Of a DNA stretch of 64,000 nt, positions 1 to 8,149 are shown in pieces; position 1 is the stretch's first letter; each line of letters begins with the position of its first letter. The notes beneath the pieces are model-generated. The model had not been told where the DNA came from. It searched no databases and saw only the letters and a program-made list of their open reading frames with translations. The position numbers were made by a program, and so were the translations under genes. Where the stretch lies: positions 1-64,000 of the forward strand of contig PKEB01000016.1 in NCBI GenBank assembly GCA_002863125.1, read 5' to 3'. Source of the DNA: Flavobacteriales bacterium. Its GTDB lineage: Bacteria; Bacteroidota; Bacteroidia; Flavobacteriales_D; Sanyastnellaceae.

Positions 1-377
1 GTCTGTTCGACCCAAAAATCATACGGCGCAGAGAACACGGCCACATCCCCGTCGACGCGAACGTCGGCCTCCCAGGTGCGTTCGAGGTAGGCGGGACCGG
101 GTTGGCCCAAACGCGACGTGAACGCGCCGCCACTCAGGTTGACGGTCCGCCAGGTGCCCGTGGAATCGGCACCCCAACGTTGGAAGTTGGCATCGGGAAG
201 GATGACCGCAGCGAGCATCGTGCTGTCGTGTGCGGCCAGCCCGTCGAAGGTATGTTGAACCACTGCGCGGACGGCATCTGCATCGGGAGTAACCGGAGCA
301 GATGGGGCAGGACGATCCACGTTGGTCGAGCACGAAACCAGAGCGGAGAGCAGGGCGATGAGGGAAATTCGTTTCAT
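1..377 (-). CDS. Partial secreted lipoprotein, NTF2/SnoaL-like (3' end outside window)
   Basis: An open reverse frame begins MKRISLIALLSALVSC, a short lipoprotein signal ending in the lipobox LVSC, and continues without a stop to the left edge. After a Pro/Ser-rich linker the sequence reads VRAVVQHTFDGLAAHD, which resembles the first helix of SnoaL/DUF4440-type NTF2-fold proteins. This is followed by a strand-like region containing TWRTVNLSGG. The likely location is the periplasm or outer membrane, anchored by lipid. An in-frame ATG six codons upstream (position 395) is possible, but the ATG at 377 starts the signal peptide cleanly. The fold is an inference, and no substrate can be named. Confidence 0.6.
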   Translation of the reverse strand, partial: MKRISLIALLSALVSCSTNVDRPAPSAPVTPDADAVRAVVQHTFDGLAAHDSTMLAAVILPDANFQRWGADSTGTWRTVNLSGGAFTSRLGQPGPAYLERTWEADVRVDGDVAVFSAPYDFWVEQ

Positions 378-508
378 GCGTGCGAAGAAACGCATCTTAC
401 ATTTTTATGACAGTGACGTTTATCACAAATGTCTGTAAATAAGTAAAATTGCCACGCCTCATATGCGGAAAATGTAGGACCAACTTGACGGCATTAAAAA
501 CTATCACC

Positions 509-1171
509 ATGAAAAGATTTATAGCTCTTTTTTCAGCGGCAATGTTGATTGCTGCATACTCAGTCGCCACGGCCCAAGAATCGGCCGAAAAAGAATTTGC
601 TTCGTATGGAGTAGGAGTGGGGATTAGCCCCTTTGGACCTTCTTTGAACCTGACGTACAACGTCGATGCGAAAAACACAATCAGTATCGGCATTGGCGGT
701 GCACCGGAAAGTGATGTACCAGATGGGTTGTTGCCTAATTTCGACCCACTCTTGCTGGGCAACGCCGCTGCTTCAGGTTCATCTACTTGGATGGGTGTAT
801 TCTGGCGCCACCGACCCTTCGAAAATCAAAACATCGGCTTCAATGTCGGAATGGCTTCTGGACAGATTGAAAACAACCTGACGGCCGACGGCTTTCACGA
901 GGGTGAAAGCGTTTCGTTCAGCGTGAATTACACGGAGAATCCGGTCATGTACTTTGGGTTGAACTATGGTGGCAAGCCTGTTAAAGGTTTCCAGGTAGGG
1001 TTCGACCTCGGTGTGTTGTCAACTGGAGGAGCAGACATTCAATACACCGGGGAAGCGGAGGAACTCGCAGAACATGGCGATGAAATCGCAGAACAAATGG
1101 CAGAGATTAAGGAAAAATTTGCTTGGACTATGCTTCCAAACTTTCAATTGACAGTTAGCTACGGATTTTAA
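509..1171 (+). CDS. Outer-membrane beta-barrel-like protein of unknown function
   Basis: The product is about 220 residues. It starts MKRFIALFSAAMLIAA, a signal peptide that likely ends near the AQE motif around residue 22. The rest alternates short hydrophobic and polar stretches (FGVGVGISPFGPSLNLTYN-like strands) and ends in an aromatic residue (TVSYGF), as outer-membrane barrels do. An acidic, helical insert rich in Glu (EELAEHGDEIAEQMAEIKE) lies before the last strand. The open frame extends 20 codons upstream, but the ATG at 509 is where the signal peptide begins. A strong terminator follows, so the gene appears monocistronic. I do not recognise a specific family. Confidence 0.65.
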   Translation: MKRFIALFSAAMLIAAYSVATAQESAEKEFASYGVGVGISPFGPSLNLTYNVDAKNTISIGIGGAPESDVPDGLLPNFDPLLLGNAAASGSSTWMGVFWRHRPFENQNIGFNVGMASGQIENNLTADGFHEGESVSFSVNYTENPVMYFGLNYGGKPVKGFQVGFDLGVLSTGGADIQYTGEAEELAEHGDEIAEQMAEIKEKFAWTMLPNFQLTVSYGF

Positions 1172-1200
1172 GCAGGATTTAAATTCGTTGGTTTAGTAGA

Positions 1201-1231
1201 CCCCCGGCGCAGCGGTGCTGGGGGTTTTTTT
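1201..1231 (+). terminator. Rho-independent terminator after the beta-barrel gene
   Basis: A 10-bp stem with GU pairs (CCCCCGGCGC, loop AGCG, GTGCTGGGGG) is followed by seven T residues. It lies 30 bases after the stop codon at 1171 and just before the converging DUF2805 gene. Confidence 0.85.
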
Positions 1232-1242
1232 ATTCCTGCTCG

Positions 1243-1527
1243 TTACCCCTTCTGGTTGGTACTTTTAAATCGCTTGATGTCCCCGCTTCGGGTGCTCTGG
1301 TGCTTGGTAGAGCGGCCTTTGACGCGCTTGCGCCACATGTGAAAGGAACTGCGCTTCATGTGCTTGCGCATGATGGCCCGGACCTGGTTTTCCTTCAGCT
1401 CATACTGCATCTCAATCGCCTCGAACGGCGTGCGGTCTTCCCACGCCATTTCGATGATGCGATCAATGACCTCAGGGTCGAGGTCGTTTCCGTCGTTTTT
1501 GAAGTTGTCCGGTTCGATGGGCAGCAT
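1243..1527 (-). CDS. DUF2805 / TIGR03643 family protein
   Basis: This is a small basic protein of 94 residues. The core, roughly residues 17-65, carries PEVIDRIIEMAWEDRTPFEA and then the basic helix QVRAIMRKHMKRSSFHMWRKR, which are signatures of the DUF2805/TIGR03643 family found in Bacteroidota and cyanobacteria. The helix-turn-helix-like arrangement of acidic and basic helices suggests nucleic-acid binding, but no function is established for the family. The C-terminus is Lys/Arg/Ser-rich and low in complexity. It is the last gene of a reverse-strand run that also holds the 59-residue membrane protein and the phenol-MetA-type porin. Confidence 0.85.
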   Translation of the reverse strand: MLPIEPDNFKNDGNDLDPEVIDRIIEMAWEDRTPFEAIEMQYELKENQVRAIMRKHMKRSSFHMWRKRVKGRSTKHQSTRSGDIKRFKSTNQKG

Positions 1528-1569
1528 GGGAGGTTATTTAACCCATGAACTGGGGCGGAGGTTCTCGCC

Positions 1570-1749
1570 TTACTGTTTTGCACGCACTAACGCCACGGCC
1601 CAGAGCAACAGCCCCAACACGAGAACCACTGCACCTGCGTTGAATACCGCCTCTGCACCCATCAGCTGATTCAATTTGAAGGTGATGCCGGTGACCACAA
1701 GGGCGAGGCCGACTAAACTCAAGATGCGGGGAATGCGTACAGATGCCAT
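1570..1749 (-). CDS. Small two-helix membrane protein (59 aa)
   Basis: A short ORF reads MASVRIPRILSLVGLALVV, then TGITFKLNQLMGAEAVFNAG, then a second hydrophobic stretch VVLVLGLLLWAVALV, ending RAKQ. Two transmembrane segments (about residues 9-24 and 38-54) are joined by a loop containing FKLNQLMGAE. The spacing of Gly, FK and G-A residues recalls the N-terminal hairpin of the gliding/T9SS motor protein GldL, but the protein is far too short to be GldL and that likeness is only an impression. It sits 9 bases after the upstream gene and 42 before the DUF2805 gene, so it is probably co-transcribed with both. Confidence 0.6.
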   Translation of the reverse strand: MASVRIPRILSLVGLALVVTGITFKLNQLMGAEAVFNAGAVVLVLGLLLWAVALVRAKQ

Positions 1750-1758
1750 AGGAGGTGT

Positions 1759-2502
1759 TTAAGGGAAAGTTGGAGTAGGTAAGATACGACGGCAGTAGCC
1801 AAAGGTGAACCGAAAGGCATCATTGTTCAGCGATTGTTCGATTCCCACACTGACCTGGGCAATTTCATCGACATTGAGAATCCCACCTGCATGCAGCCGT
1901 ATGCCCCCAACCGTTTGCCACACCGGCTCAACAAATACTGTCCAGCCCTGCCATCCCACCTGGCGCGCAACGGCTCCGGCGATTATCATTTCGGTGGAGT
2001 CCGCACCCCAGCGAACGCCCCAGTTGGCCCGAGCCGACCATCGGTTTGCATCTGTCCATTCTGCACAGATCCGATGCCGTGAGGGGACACGAGTGCTCGA
2101 GGTAATCCGGTTGAGGTTCGCCTCCAGTTCCGACACCCAAGCGACCCGAAACCGATCGGCATCCGGAACGATGTTCCATTTGATGCCACCCCGGGCTTCC
2201 TCTGCTTCCCCCAACGATTGGGAAAACCGTGCGCCAACCCGCACCTCAAGCCGCTCTCGAAACCCGTATCGAATGACGCCTACCGGCACTGCATAGCTGA
2301 ATGTTTCGGCTTCTTCACCGTCTGGTGTTTCCCACTGGAGCCAGCCGCCGGCTTCGATTTGCGTCGAACCCCACGGCACGGTTCCTGCTGAATGCGCAGC
2401 AAAGGGTTGTTCGGCATCGATAGCGCTTTGACCCGTCGAAATGGAAGCAAAGGCGAGAGAGGCTAAGCCGTAGAAGATTCGATTTAACCGATTGAAAATC
2501 AT
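1759..2502 (-). CDS. Phenol MetA-type outer-membrane transporter family protein
   Basis: The product is about 247 residues. The chosen start, MIFNRLNRIFYGLASLAF at 2502, begins a signal peptide ending near STGQ. The open frame runs 19 codons further but would overlap the divergent gene. The mature N-terminus (TVPWGSTQIEAGGWLQWE), followed by a YGFRERLEVRVGARFS segment, matches the Bacteroidota 'transporter' family (Phenol_MetA_deg-like beta-barrels). In that family a Pro-x-Gly-x-x-Gln-Ile-Glu motif opens the barrel. It ends in alternating strands, as barrels do. The substrate is unknown. It leads a probable three-gene reverse-strand operon. Confidence 0.65.
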   Translation of the reverse strand: MIFNRLNRIFYGLASLAFASISTGQSAIDAEQPFAAHSAGTVPWGSTQIEAGGWLQWETPDGEEAETFSYAVPVGVIRYGFRERLEVRVGARFSQSLGEAEEARGGIKWNIVPDADRFRVAWVSELEANLNRITSSTRVPSRHRICAEWTDANRWSARANWGVRWGADSTEMIIAGAVARQVGWQGWTVFVEPVWQTVGGIRLHAGGILNVDEIAQVSVGIEQSLNNDAFRFTFGYCRRILPTPTFP

Positions 2503-2539
2503 TGAATAAAGCGCAACCTTTTGGATAGAGTTACGTAAA

Positions 2540-2547
2540 CAAAAGTA
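2540..2547 (-). promoter_or_regulatory. Candidate -7 box for the outer-membrane transporter gene
   Basis: Read on the reverse strand this is TACTTTTG, an exact match to the Bacteroidota -7 consensus TAnnTTTG. It lies 37 bases upstream of the ATG at 2502. No clear TTG was found at the expected -33 spacing. The box overlaps the first codon of the divergent gene at 2547. Confidence 0.35.
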
Positions 2548-2855
2548 TGATGAGTTCAACGTTTTTCCTTTTGATGTTGGGGGTCATTACCCTCATTTAC
2601 GGTCCCAAAGCAGTGCAATACCAAATGCGAATCACCAAACGATGGAAGGTGTATTGGCGTTTGGTTAATCGGTCGAAAGCGGCATTGCGTAACGGCGATC
2701 AGCAGCTGAGTCAACAACTGCGCAACCTCTCCAAAGGACACCTCACTAAAGTGTTGCAGATGCAACGCCGCCGTCGTTTGGTGGCAGCGTTGTCAATGCT
2801 GTTGGTGGGTGGACTCTACGGTGCGATGAATGCAATGGGCCTCATCGCCCTCTGA
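2547..2855 (+). CDS. Small membrane protein of unknown function (102 aa)
   Basis: One hydrophobic helix lies at residues 3-20 (STFFLLMLGVITLIYG) and a second at about 80-100 (ALSMLLVGGLYGAMNAMG). Between them is a strongly basic, Gln-rich cytoplasmic-looking middle section (QYQMRITKRWKVYWRLVNRS and QMQRRRRL). This charge pattern predicts both termini outside the cytoplasm. Two ATG codons stand in tandem at 2547 and 2550. It is divergent from the transporter gene and 9 bases from the converging DUF4249 gene. I do not recognise a family. Confidence 0.55.
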   Translation: MMSSTFFLLMLGVITLIYGPKAVQYQMRITKRWKVYWRLVNRSKAALRNGDQQLSQQLRNLSKGHLTKVLQMQRRRRLVAALSMLLVGGLYGAMNAMGLIAL

Positions 2856-2863
2856 CGGACTCC

Positions 2864-3832
2864 TTATTCAAAAGAAAGGATGAGGGTGCTGCTCGTGTAT
2901 AGCCCAAAGCACCCATACCCACTGCTGACGTTACTGTACGCCAGTACCGGCTCCGTGAACAGCGGGCCGCCGGAGGGATTATTAATCAAATCTAGGCGCT
3001 TGTAATACTGCGCCATTTCGGCTGAAATGGCGCACACCTCGAGCACGATCGGTTCGGCCGATATTACCTCCAATTCTGGACCCCAAGCTTCTTGGTAGAG
3101 TTCGAACGGCAGGCTGTTCAGCGCCTCCACGGCATCGATGTCCTGAATCAGGTACCCGCGGCAGGGCTGGTTCCACTCGATGCGCGGATCGTCCTCCACG
3201 CGGGGGTTGAGCACGACGTATCCGTCGTATTCCGCTTCTTCTTCCTCCTCAAAGTCATCCCAATTGAAGGATTTCTGTGCTCTGACCAAGAAGTAGTCTG
3301 CGGCATCCGAGCGGTCGGGAAGGGTGAGGGTGAAGTCGATGGTTCGCGCTACGTACGCGTCCTCAGATTCCTCTTCCTCCAAGAATTCATCCTCCACAAT
3401 GGCGGTGTACGCATAGGCGTAGCTTCCCGTGCTGTCGATGCGCGGGGGCATAACCTGCGCAGCGGTCACCGTCTCGAATTCGGGAGCCTCCACCGTGAGC
3501 GTCCAGTTTCCGTCCTCCAGTTCCACATCGGTCAATACATGTCCCAAGCCTTGTACCCAATCGGCTTCGCCGCCCCACGTGATGCTGTTTCCAGCAGCGT
3601 TTTCGAGGGTGTAAACGGCTTCTTTGATCCGCTTGCTACCGATGGAGTCGAGAATGCCGGCGGAGGAGTGGGCTCGGGCCACAATGGTGTCCGCTATAGG
3701 CCGGGCCATGAAGGTCACGGCGATCTGCGGATCATGCTCCGGAAAGTCGATGTCGCGCACCACGCCTTCACTCAGTTTGTCGCAACCGGTGGTTCCAAGT
3801 ATGAGGGACAGAAGGAAAAGAAGCTGCTTCAT
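2864..3832 (-). CDS. DUF4249 family lipoprotein
   Basis: The 322-residue product begins MKQLLFLLSLILGTTGCDK, a lipoprotein signal with the Cys near residue 17. The mature part has repeated Ig-like strand patterns (VTFMARPIADTIVARAHSSA, then a VYTLEN segment), a 'DGNWTLTVEAPEF' strand typical of DUF4249, and a very acidic linker (FLEEEESEDAYV, DDFEEEEEAEYDG). DUF4249 proteins are regularly encoded directly after a TonB-dependent receptor in Bacteroidota and are thought to be its surface-exposed partner. Here the gap to the receptor is 4 bases, so the two are almost certainly co-transcribed. The substrate is unknown. Confidence 0.8.
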   Translation of the reverse strand: MKQLLFLLSLILGTTGCDKLSEGVVRDIDFPEHDPQIAVTFMARPIADTIVARAHSSAGILDSIGSKRIKEAVYTLENAAGNSITWGGEADWVQGLGHVLTDVELEDGNWTLTVEAPEFETVTAAQVMPPRIDSTGSYAYAYTAIVEDEFLEEEESEDAYVARTIDFTLTLPDRSDAADYFLVRAQKSFNWDDFEEEEEAEYDGYVVLNPRVEDDPRIEWNQPCRGYLIQDIDAVEALNSLPFELYQEAWGPELEVISAEPIVLEVCAISAEMAQYYKRLDLINNPSGGPLFTEPVLAYSNVSSGYGCFGLYTSSTLILSFE

Positions 3833-3836
3833 GGGA

Positions 3837-6221
3837 TCAGAATTCTGCGCGCCACGCGATGGATGGGATGATGGGGAAAATGCCGTACTCCCGAATGGTT
3901 CGGGATCCGTCCTCGTTTACGTCGACCAAGGAGAAAAACGGATTCAGGTTGTTGTACAGGTTGTACACGCTGAAAATCCACGACCGCTCATAGTGTTTCT
4001 CGGTTTTCAGGAAGGTCAGCGAGACGTCTGCCCGGTGGTATGGACTCGTTCGGTAGGCGTTTTTGGCGCTTGGGATTTCGACGTCGAATCCATTGAGCGC
4101 AGGTGTATACCCCGTAAAACTGGAGGGTACAAATGCCCGGAACGTCGATTCGGGCAACGTGAGGGCGCGGCCCGTGCCGTACACCCATGTCGCCGAGAAG
4201 TCAATCTGGTCGGAGAACCGGTGCATGAGTACCACCGAGGCGTCGTGGCGCCGGTCGTAGGTGTACGGGAACCAATTTCCGCTGTTGATTTCATCGAATT
4301 GCCGCTCAGCCCAGCTCAAGGTGTACCCGATCCATCCAGTTGTGCGGCCTTGCTTTTTCTGAAAGAGGAATTCAAAACCGTAAGCAGTCCCGATGCCCTG
4401 CGTGACTTGTTCTTCCCAGTTGGCATTGACCGTGTTGCTGAAACTCGCGCCCTCCCGGTAGCTCAACAGGCCGTCCATGAATTTGTAATAGCCCTCTACG
4501 CTGCATTCGATTTCTCCGAACGTTTTGGCCCATCCCGCCGCCCATTGCTGGCTGGACTGGGGGTCCACTTGGTCCGTCGCCGGCACCCACAGGTCAGTGG
4601 GTAGGGCGAGTCCTTCGTTCGTCAGGAGGTGGACAAATTGGTTCATTCGGGCATACGAGACTTTAAGCGCACCACCATTTAGAAGACGGAAATTGAGGGC
4701 GACCCTCGGCTGCAATGAGGTGAAGGATGTGCCATTGACTTGGAGCCGCGCACCGTGGAGTCCGATGTTGGCGCGGAACTGATCGGAGACGCGAATCTCG
4801 TCCTCGATGTATAGGAATCGTTCCGTCGATCGCACTTGCTCTGCCCCAAGTGTCGTGTCGATGCCGGGAAATTCTTGGCCAAATTCTGCTTGAAACGTCG
4901 TGGCCCCCGGATTGAACCGGTGCAAGGTCAGATTTCCACCGAAACGCAGGTAGTGCTTGTTGTTGAGCGCATAATTGAAGTCCATGCGCGCCGTATGATC
5001 CACAATGCCGCTGCGGTACAAACTGTTAAACCGCTGGGTCGTGGAATCGCTGGCCGTGTTTTCCGTTACTGAAAATTCAATGCCCGTGTTGAAGGAGTAT
5101 TCGCTGCGGGTCACCGTGAGGTTGGAGAACAACTTGGGCGTCCATTCGTGGTTCCAGCGGGCCGCCGCGACGCTATTAAACCAATCCAAACCGAAATCAA
5201 TTGAGGACTGAGATACGCCGAACCTTTCCGTCGAGGCCAGCCCAAAATCATCCTTCCCGTTGAAGAAACTCAGGTAGACGCGGTCGCGCTTACCCACCCG
5301 CCAATTGACCTTCCCGTTGAGGTCGTAGAAGAAATAGCGGGGGTCGGTTGTGATGTCCGGGTTTTGTTTGTTGATAGAAGCGATAATCGGGTTGACAATC
5401 AGGTCGATGTACGTGCGGCGTCCACTCAACATGAACGAGGCCTTGTCTTCAATAATGGGACCTTCCACCATGAATTTCGAAGCGAGGATGGAGACGTTCG
5501 CCGTGCCGTGTACCTCCTTCATGTTCCCGTCTTTCATGTTTACCTCGAGCACCGATGAAAGCCGCCCGCCGAAGCGCGCGGGGAATCCGCCCTTGGTGAT
5601 GGTCATTTGCTTGACGGCATCGGAGTTGAACACCGAGAAGAAACCAAACAGGTGGCTTACGCTGTACAGTGGCACACCGTCGAGGATGATGAGGTTTTGG
5701 TCGGGGCTGCCACCGCGCACATACAGACCAGACGTTCCCTCGCCACCCGATTGAACCCCCGGCATGAGCTGGAGGCTCTTCAACAGGTCGACTTCGCCGC
5801 CGATGGCCGGCAATCGCCGCACTTGGTCCATGGGAATTTCCATTTTGGACATCTGCACCTGGTCTTCGATGCGGTTGAAGGCTTCTCCGGTGACGACGGC
5901 CTCATCAATGGCAATCCCTGCACTCAATTTAAAATCCAATTTCAGGTCGCCGCTCAACTCGATTTCGTAGGTCTGCGGGGTGTATCCGATGTAGGACACG
6001 GTAAGCTGGTGGGTGCCGGTAGGCAAGGCAATGGAGTAAAATCCATACGCATTCGTACCCGTTCCCGCCTGAACCGATTCGCACCAAAGTGTTGCCCCGA
6101 GGAGCATCTCACCGTTGGCGGCATCTTCGATGTAACCGCTGAGTTGGTGGGTTTGGGCTTGGGCCCCAACCGCCACCAAGGCAAGAAATGACAAAACAAG
6201 GACGCTGAAGAGGTGATTCAC
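3837..6221 (-). CDS. TonB-dependent receptor with carboxypeptidase-regulatory N-terminus
   Basis: The 794-residue product starts at a GTG codon (NHLFSVLVLSFLALVAVGAQ signal) and has no in-frame ATG nearby. Residues about 25-105 form a CarboxypepD-regulatory-like domain (LSGYIEDAANGEMLLGATLW, YIGYTPQTYEIEL). The plug domain follows with the GLYVRGGSPDQNLIILDGVP motif and PARFGGRLSSVLEV, then a 22-strand-type barrel ending in an aromatic residue (SIAWRAEF). It imports a substrate through the outer membrane using TonB energy. The paired DUF4249 lipoprotein is likely its accessory. The substrate cannot be read from the sequence. It is divergent from the Kelch gene with only 38 bases between the two starts. 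Confidence 0.9.
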   Translation of the reverse strand: MNHLFSVLVLSFLALVAVGAQAQTHQLSGYIEDAANGEMLLGATLWCESVQAGTGTNAYGFYSIALPTGTHQLTVSYIGYTPQTYEIELSGDLKLDFKLSAGIAIDEAVVTGEAFNRIEDQVQMSKMEIPMDQVRRLPAIGGEVDLLKSLQLMPGVQSGGEGTSGLYVRGGSPDQNLIILDGVPLYSVSHLFGFFSVFNSDAVKQMTITKGGFPARFGGRLSSVLEVNMKDGNMKEVHGTANVSILASKFMVEGPIIEDKASFMLSGRRTYIDLIVNPIIASINKQNPDITTDPRYFFYDLNGKVNWRVGKRDRVYLSFFNGKDDFGLASTERFGVSQSSIDFGLDWFNSVAAARWNHEWTPKLFSNLTVTRSEYSFNTGIEFSVTENTASDSTTQRFNSLYRSGIVDHTARMDFNYALNNKHYLRFGGNLTLHRFNPGATTFQAEFGQEFPGIDTTLGAEQVRSTERFLYIEDEIRVSDQFRANIGLHGARLQVNGTSFTSLQPRVALNFRLLNGGALKVSYARMNQFVHLLTNEGLALPTDLWVPATDQVDPQSSQQWAAGWAKTFGEIECSVEGYYKFMDGLLSYREGASFSNTVNANWEEQVTQGIGTAYGFEFLFQKKQGRTTGWIGYTLSWAERQFDEINSGNWFPYTYDRRHDASVVLMHRFSDQIDFSATWVYGTGRALTLPESTFRAFVPSSFTGYTPALNGFDVEIPSAKNAYRTSPYHRADVSLTFLKTEKHYERSWIFSVYNLYNNLNPFFSLVDVNEDGSRTIREYGIFPIIPSIAWRAEF

Positions 6222-6225
6222 GGAA

Positions 6226-6255
6226 CCAAGGTACAGGGAATCTCCTGTAACTTGC
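6226..6255. promoter_or_regulatory. Back-to-back -7 boxes around a TACAGG-N6-CCTGTA inverted repeat
   Basis: Between two divergent starts (GTG at 6221, ATG at 6260) lie TACCTTGG on the reverse strand (6233 to 6226) and TAACTTGC on the forward strand (6248-6255). Each ends four bases before its start codon. The inverted repeat TACAGG (6232-6237) and CCTGTA (6244-6249) with a 6-base spacer overlaps the TA of both boxes. The boxes are imperfect matches to TAnnTTTG and no -33 TTG is present at the right distance, so promoter activity is inferred. Confidence 0.4.
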
Positions 6256-6259
6256 GTCC

Positions 6260-8146
6260 ATGACCTCTATGAAATCGCTTGCCCTCGGCCTCGGCGTCCT
6301 GTATTGGTGCGCGCCAATTTCTTCCCAAGTATGGACGGAAGTAGCCCCGCTTCCGGACGGATTTGTTTCCAACCACAGCTACGGTTTTGCCCTCAACGGT
6401 AGAGGCTACCTCGTGGCCGGTGAATCCACAAGCGGGTATACCGATGCGATGTACGAGTATGACCCAGTGGCCGACGCCTGGACGGCACTGCCAGATTTTC
6501 CCGGCGCAGCCCGAGGCTACACCATCGGTGACCAATGGAATGGGCAGGCGTGGATGGGATTCGGCTTGAGCAATTCAGGCTACCTCAATGACCTGTGGAT
6601 GTACGATCCGGCGACTGGGGAGTGGACGGAGAAGGCTTCCTGCCCCTGTACACCGCGCACCCACCCGGCCTTCATCGCAGAGGCCGGCAAAGTCTTCGTC
6701 GGACTGGGTGGAGGCCCCAATGGGGACATGGACGATTGGTGGGAGTACGACATGGTGACCGATTCTTGGAGTCAGAAGCCGGATTTCCCCGCGAGCGAGC
6801 GGCACCACCCGTACCAATTTGGCATCGACGGTATGATCTATGTAGGCTTCGGCCACAACGGCCCGAACATCTACAACGAGATGTACCGCTACAATCCGTC
6901 CACCGAACAATGGACCGAGGTGGCTACCCTGCCCGCCGAAGGCCGCGTAGCCGGCACGCAGTTTTCCTATGCGGGCAAAGGCTACGCGCTCAGCGGTGAC
7001 GGCGATGACCACAGTTCCATGGACGAAGGGGAATTCTGGCAGTACGACCCGGCATCGGACGACTGGTTCCAGTTGTCTTCGCACCCGGGCATGTCGCGCT
7101 GGGCTCCGGCCTCGTTTGTCTTGAACGATGAGGTGTACCTGGTCAACGGGATGAGCTACGATCCGGGTACGTTTGATTACATGGAGACCAATTGGAAATT
7201 GGCGATGCAGCCGGCATTCGCAAACGACGTCGCCGTCACGGCCTACCTCGGCGAAACCGACATTTGCGCGGGTGACGAAACCCCCATCACGGTGCAACTG
7301 ACCAACATGGGCAGCGCATCGTTCGCCGCCAGCAGTGCACTCGGCTTGACGGTGGTCATGGAAATCGATGGTGAGCAGGTTTTGAGTTCGGACTGGACAG
7401 GCGAATTGGATACGTACCAGACAGCTGAATTCACCTTGGGTTCCTATGCGTTCGATGCCGATACCGAATTCACGGTTCGGGCTCTAGCTGCGGATGAAAA
7501 TGTGGTCAACGACGCGATCCCAGCCGAAGTCTCGGTGTCTGAATCTGCCACCTCACAATGGCTTATTACCTTACTCACCGACAGCTGGGGTGAGGAAACC
7601 GGTTGGGAAGTCCGTAATTCGTTCGGGCTCATCGTCGGGATCGGCCTGCCAGGCAGCTACGAAAGTGAAACCCTGTACGAGATCCCCCTCGAACTCACCG
7701 GCACCGGATGCTTCACCTTCAAGCTCACTGACGAATACGGTGACGGCATGAACGGCGCTACCTGGGGAGGTTCCAATGGGACGTGCACGGTCCAGTCTTT
7801 GGACGACACCGGCTCGCCCATGAACACCTTCTTCGACTACGACGGGACATATGCCTTCGATGAGGTTATCACATTAGTTAGTGTGAGTTCTACCTCCGGC
7901 ATTGCCGATGTAGCTCCACGATTGCGGGTGTTTCCCAACCCAGCAGCGGACGGCCCGATTTGGGTAGAAGCGGCCGATCACTTTGATCGTTGGTACGTCT
8001 TCAGTAGCACCGGATCCTTACTAGATGAAGGCCCTTGGCAAGGGGCGACCATGGCACTACCAGCGAATGCGTGGCCTGCGGGACCATTGGTCATTATCTT
8101 GACAGGTGAAGCCGGGCGCGCAACTCTGCCCGTGGTAAAGCGCTGA
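6260..8146 (+). CDS. Secreted Kelch-repeat protein with T9SS type A sorting domain
   Basis: The 628-residue product has a signal MKSLALGLGVLYWCAPISS starting at residue 4, so the ATG at 6269 is an alternative start. Residues about 25-315 contain Kelch-type repeats with the recurrent YDP...W pattern (MYEYDPVADAWTALPDFP, WMYDPATGEWTEKASCP, MYRYNPSTEQWTEVATLP, WQYDPASDDWFQL), which form a beta-propeller. A CARDB-like Ig region (about 320-420) and a domain with WLITLLTDSWGEETGW and FKLTDEYGDGMNG follow. The C-terminus LRVFPNPAADGPIWVEA is a T9SS type A sorting domain, so the protein is exported and attached to the cell surface. Its ligand is unknown. Confidence 0.85.
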   Translation: MTSMKSLALGLGVLYWCAPISSQVWTEVAPLPDGFVSNHSYGFALNGRGYLVAGESTSGYTDAMYEYDPVADAWTALPDFPGAARGYTIGDQWNGQAWMGFGLSNSGYLNDLWMYDPATGEWTEKASCPCTPRTHPAFIAEAGKVFVGLGGGPNGDMDDWWEYDMVTDSWSQKPDFPASERHHPYQFGIDGMIYVGFGHNGPNIYNEMYRYNPSTEQWTEVATLPAEGRVAGTQFSYAGKGYALSGDGDDHSSMDEGEFWQYDPASDDWFQLSSHPGMSRWAPASFVLNDEVYLVNGMSYDPGTFDYMETNWKLAMQPAFANDVAVTAYLGETDICAGDETPITVQLTNMGSASFAASSALGLTVVMEIDGEQVLSSDWTGELDTYQTAEFTLGSYAFDADTEFTVRALAADENVVNDAIPAEVSVSESATSQWLITLLTDSWGEETGWEVRNSFGLIVGIGLPGSYESETLYEIPLELTGTGCFTFKLTDEYGDGMNGATWGGSNGTCTVQSLDDTGSPMNTFFDYDGTYAFDEVITLVSVSSTSGIADVAPRLRVFPNPAADGPIWVEAADHFDRWYVFSSTGSLLDEGPWQGATMALPANAWPAGPLVIILTGEAGRATLPVVKR

Positions 8147-8149
8147 ATC

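Noticed and set aside
102-410. Forward ORF at the left end
   Set aside because: The reverse frame has a clear lipoprotein signal (LVSC lipobox) and protein-like composition, so the forward frame is a shadow.
3092-3871. Forward ORF antisense to the DUF4249 gene
   Set aside because: The reverse frame carries a lipoprotein signal and sits in a conserved pairing; the forward frame is a shadow.
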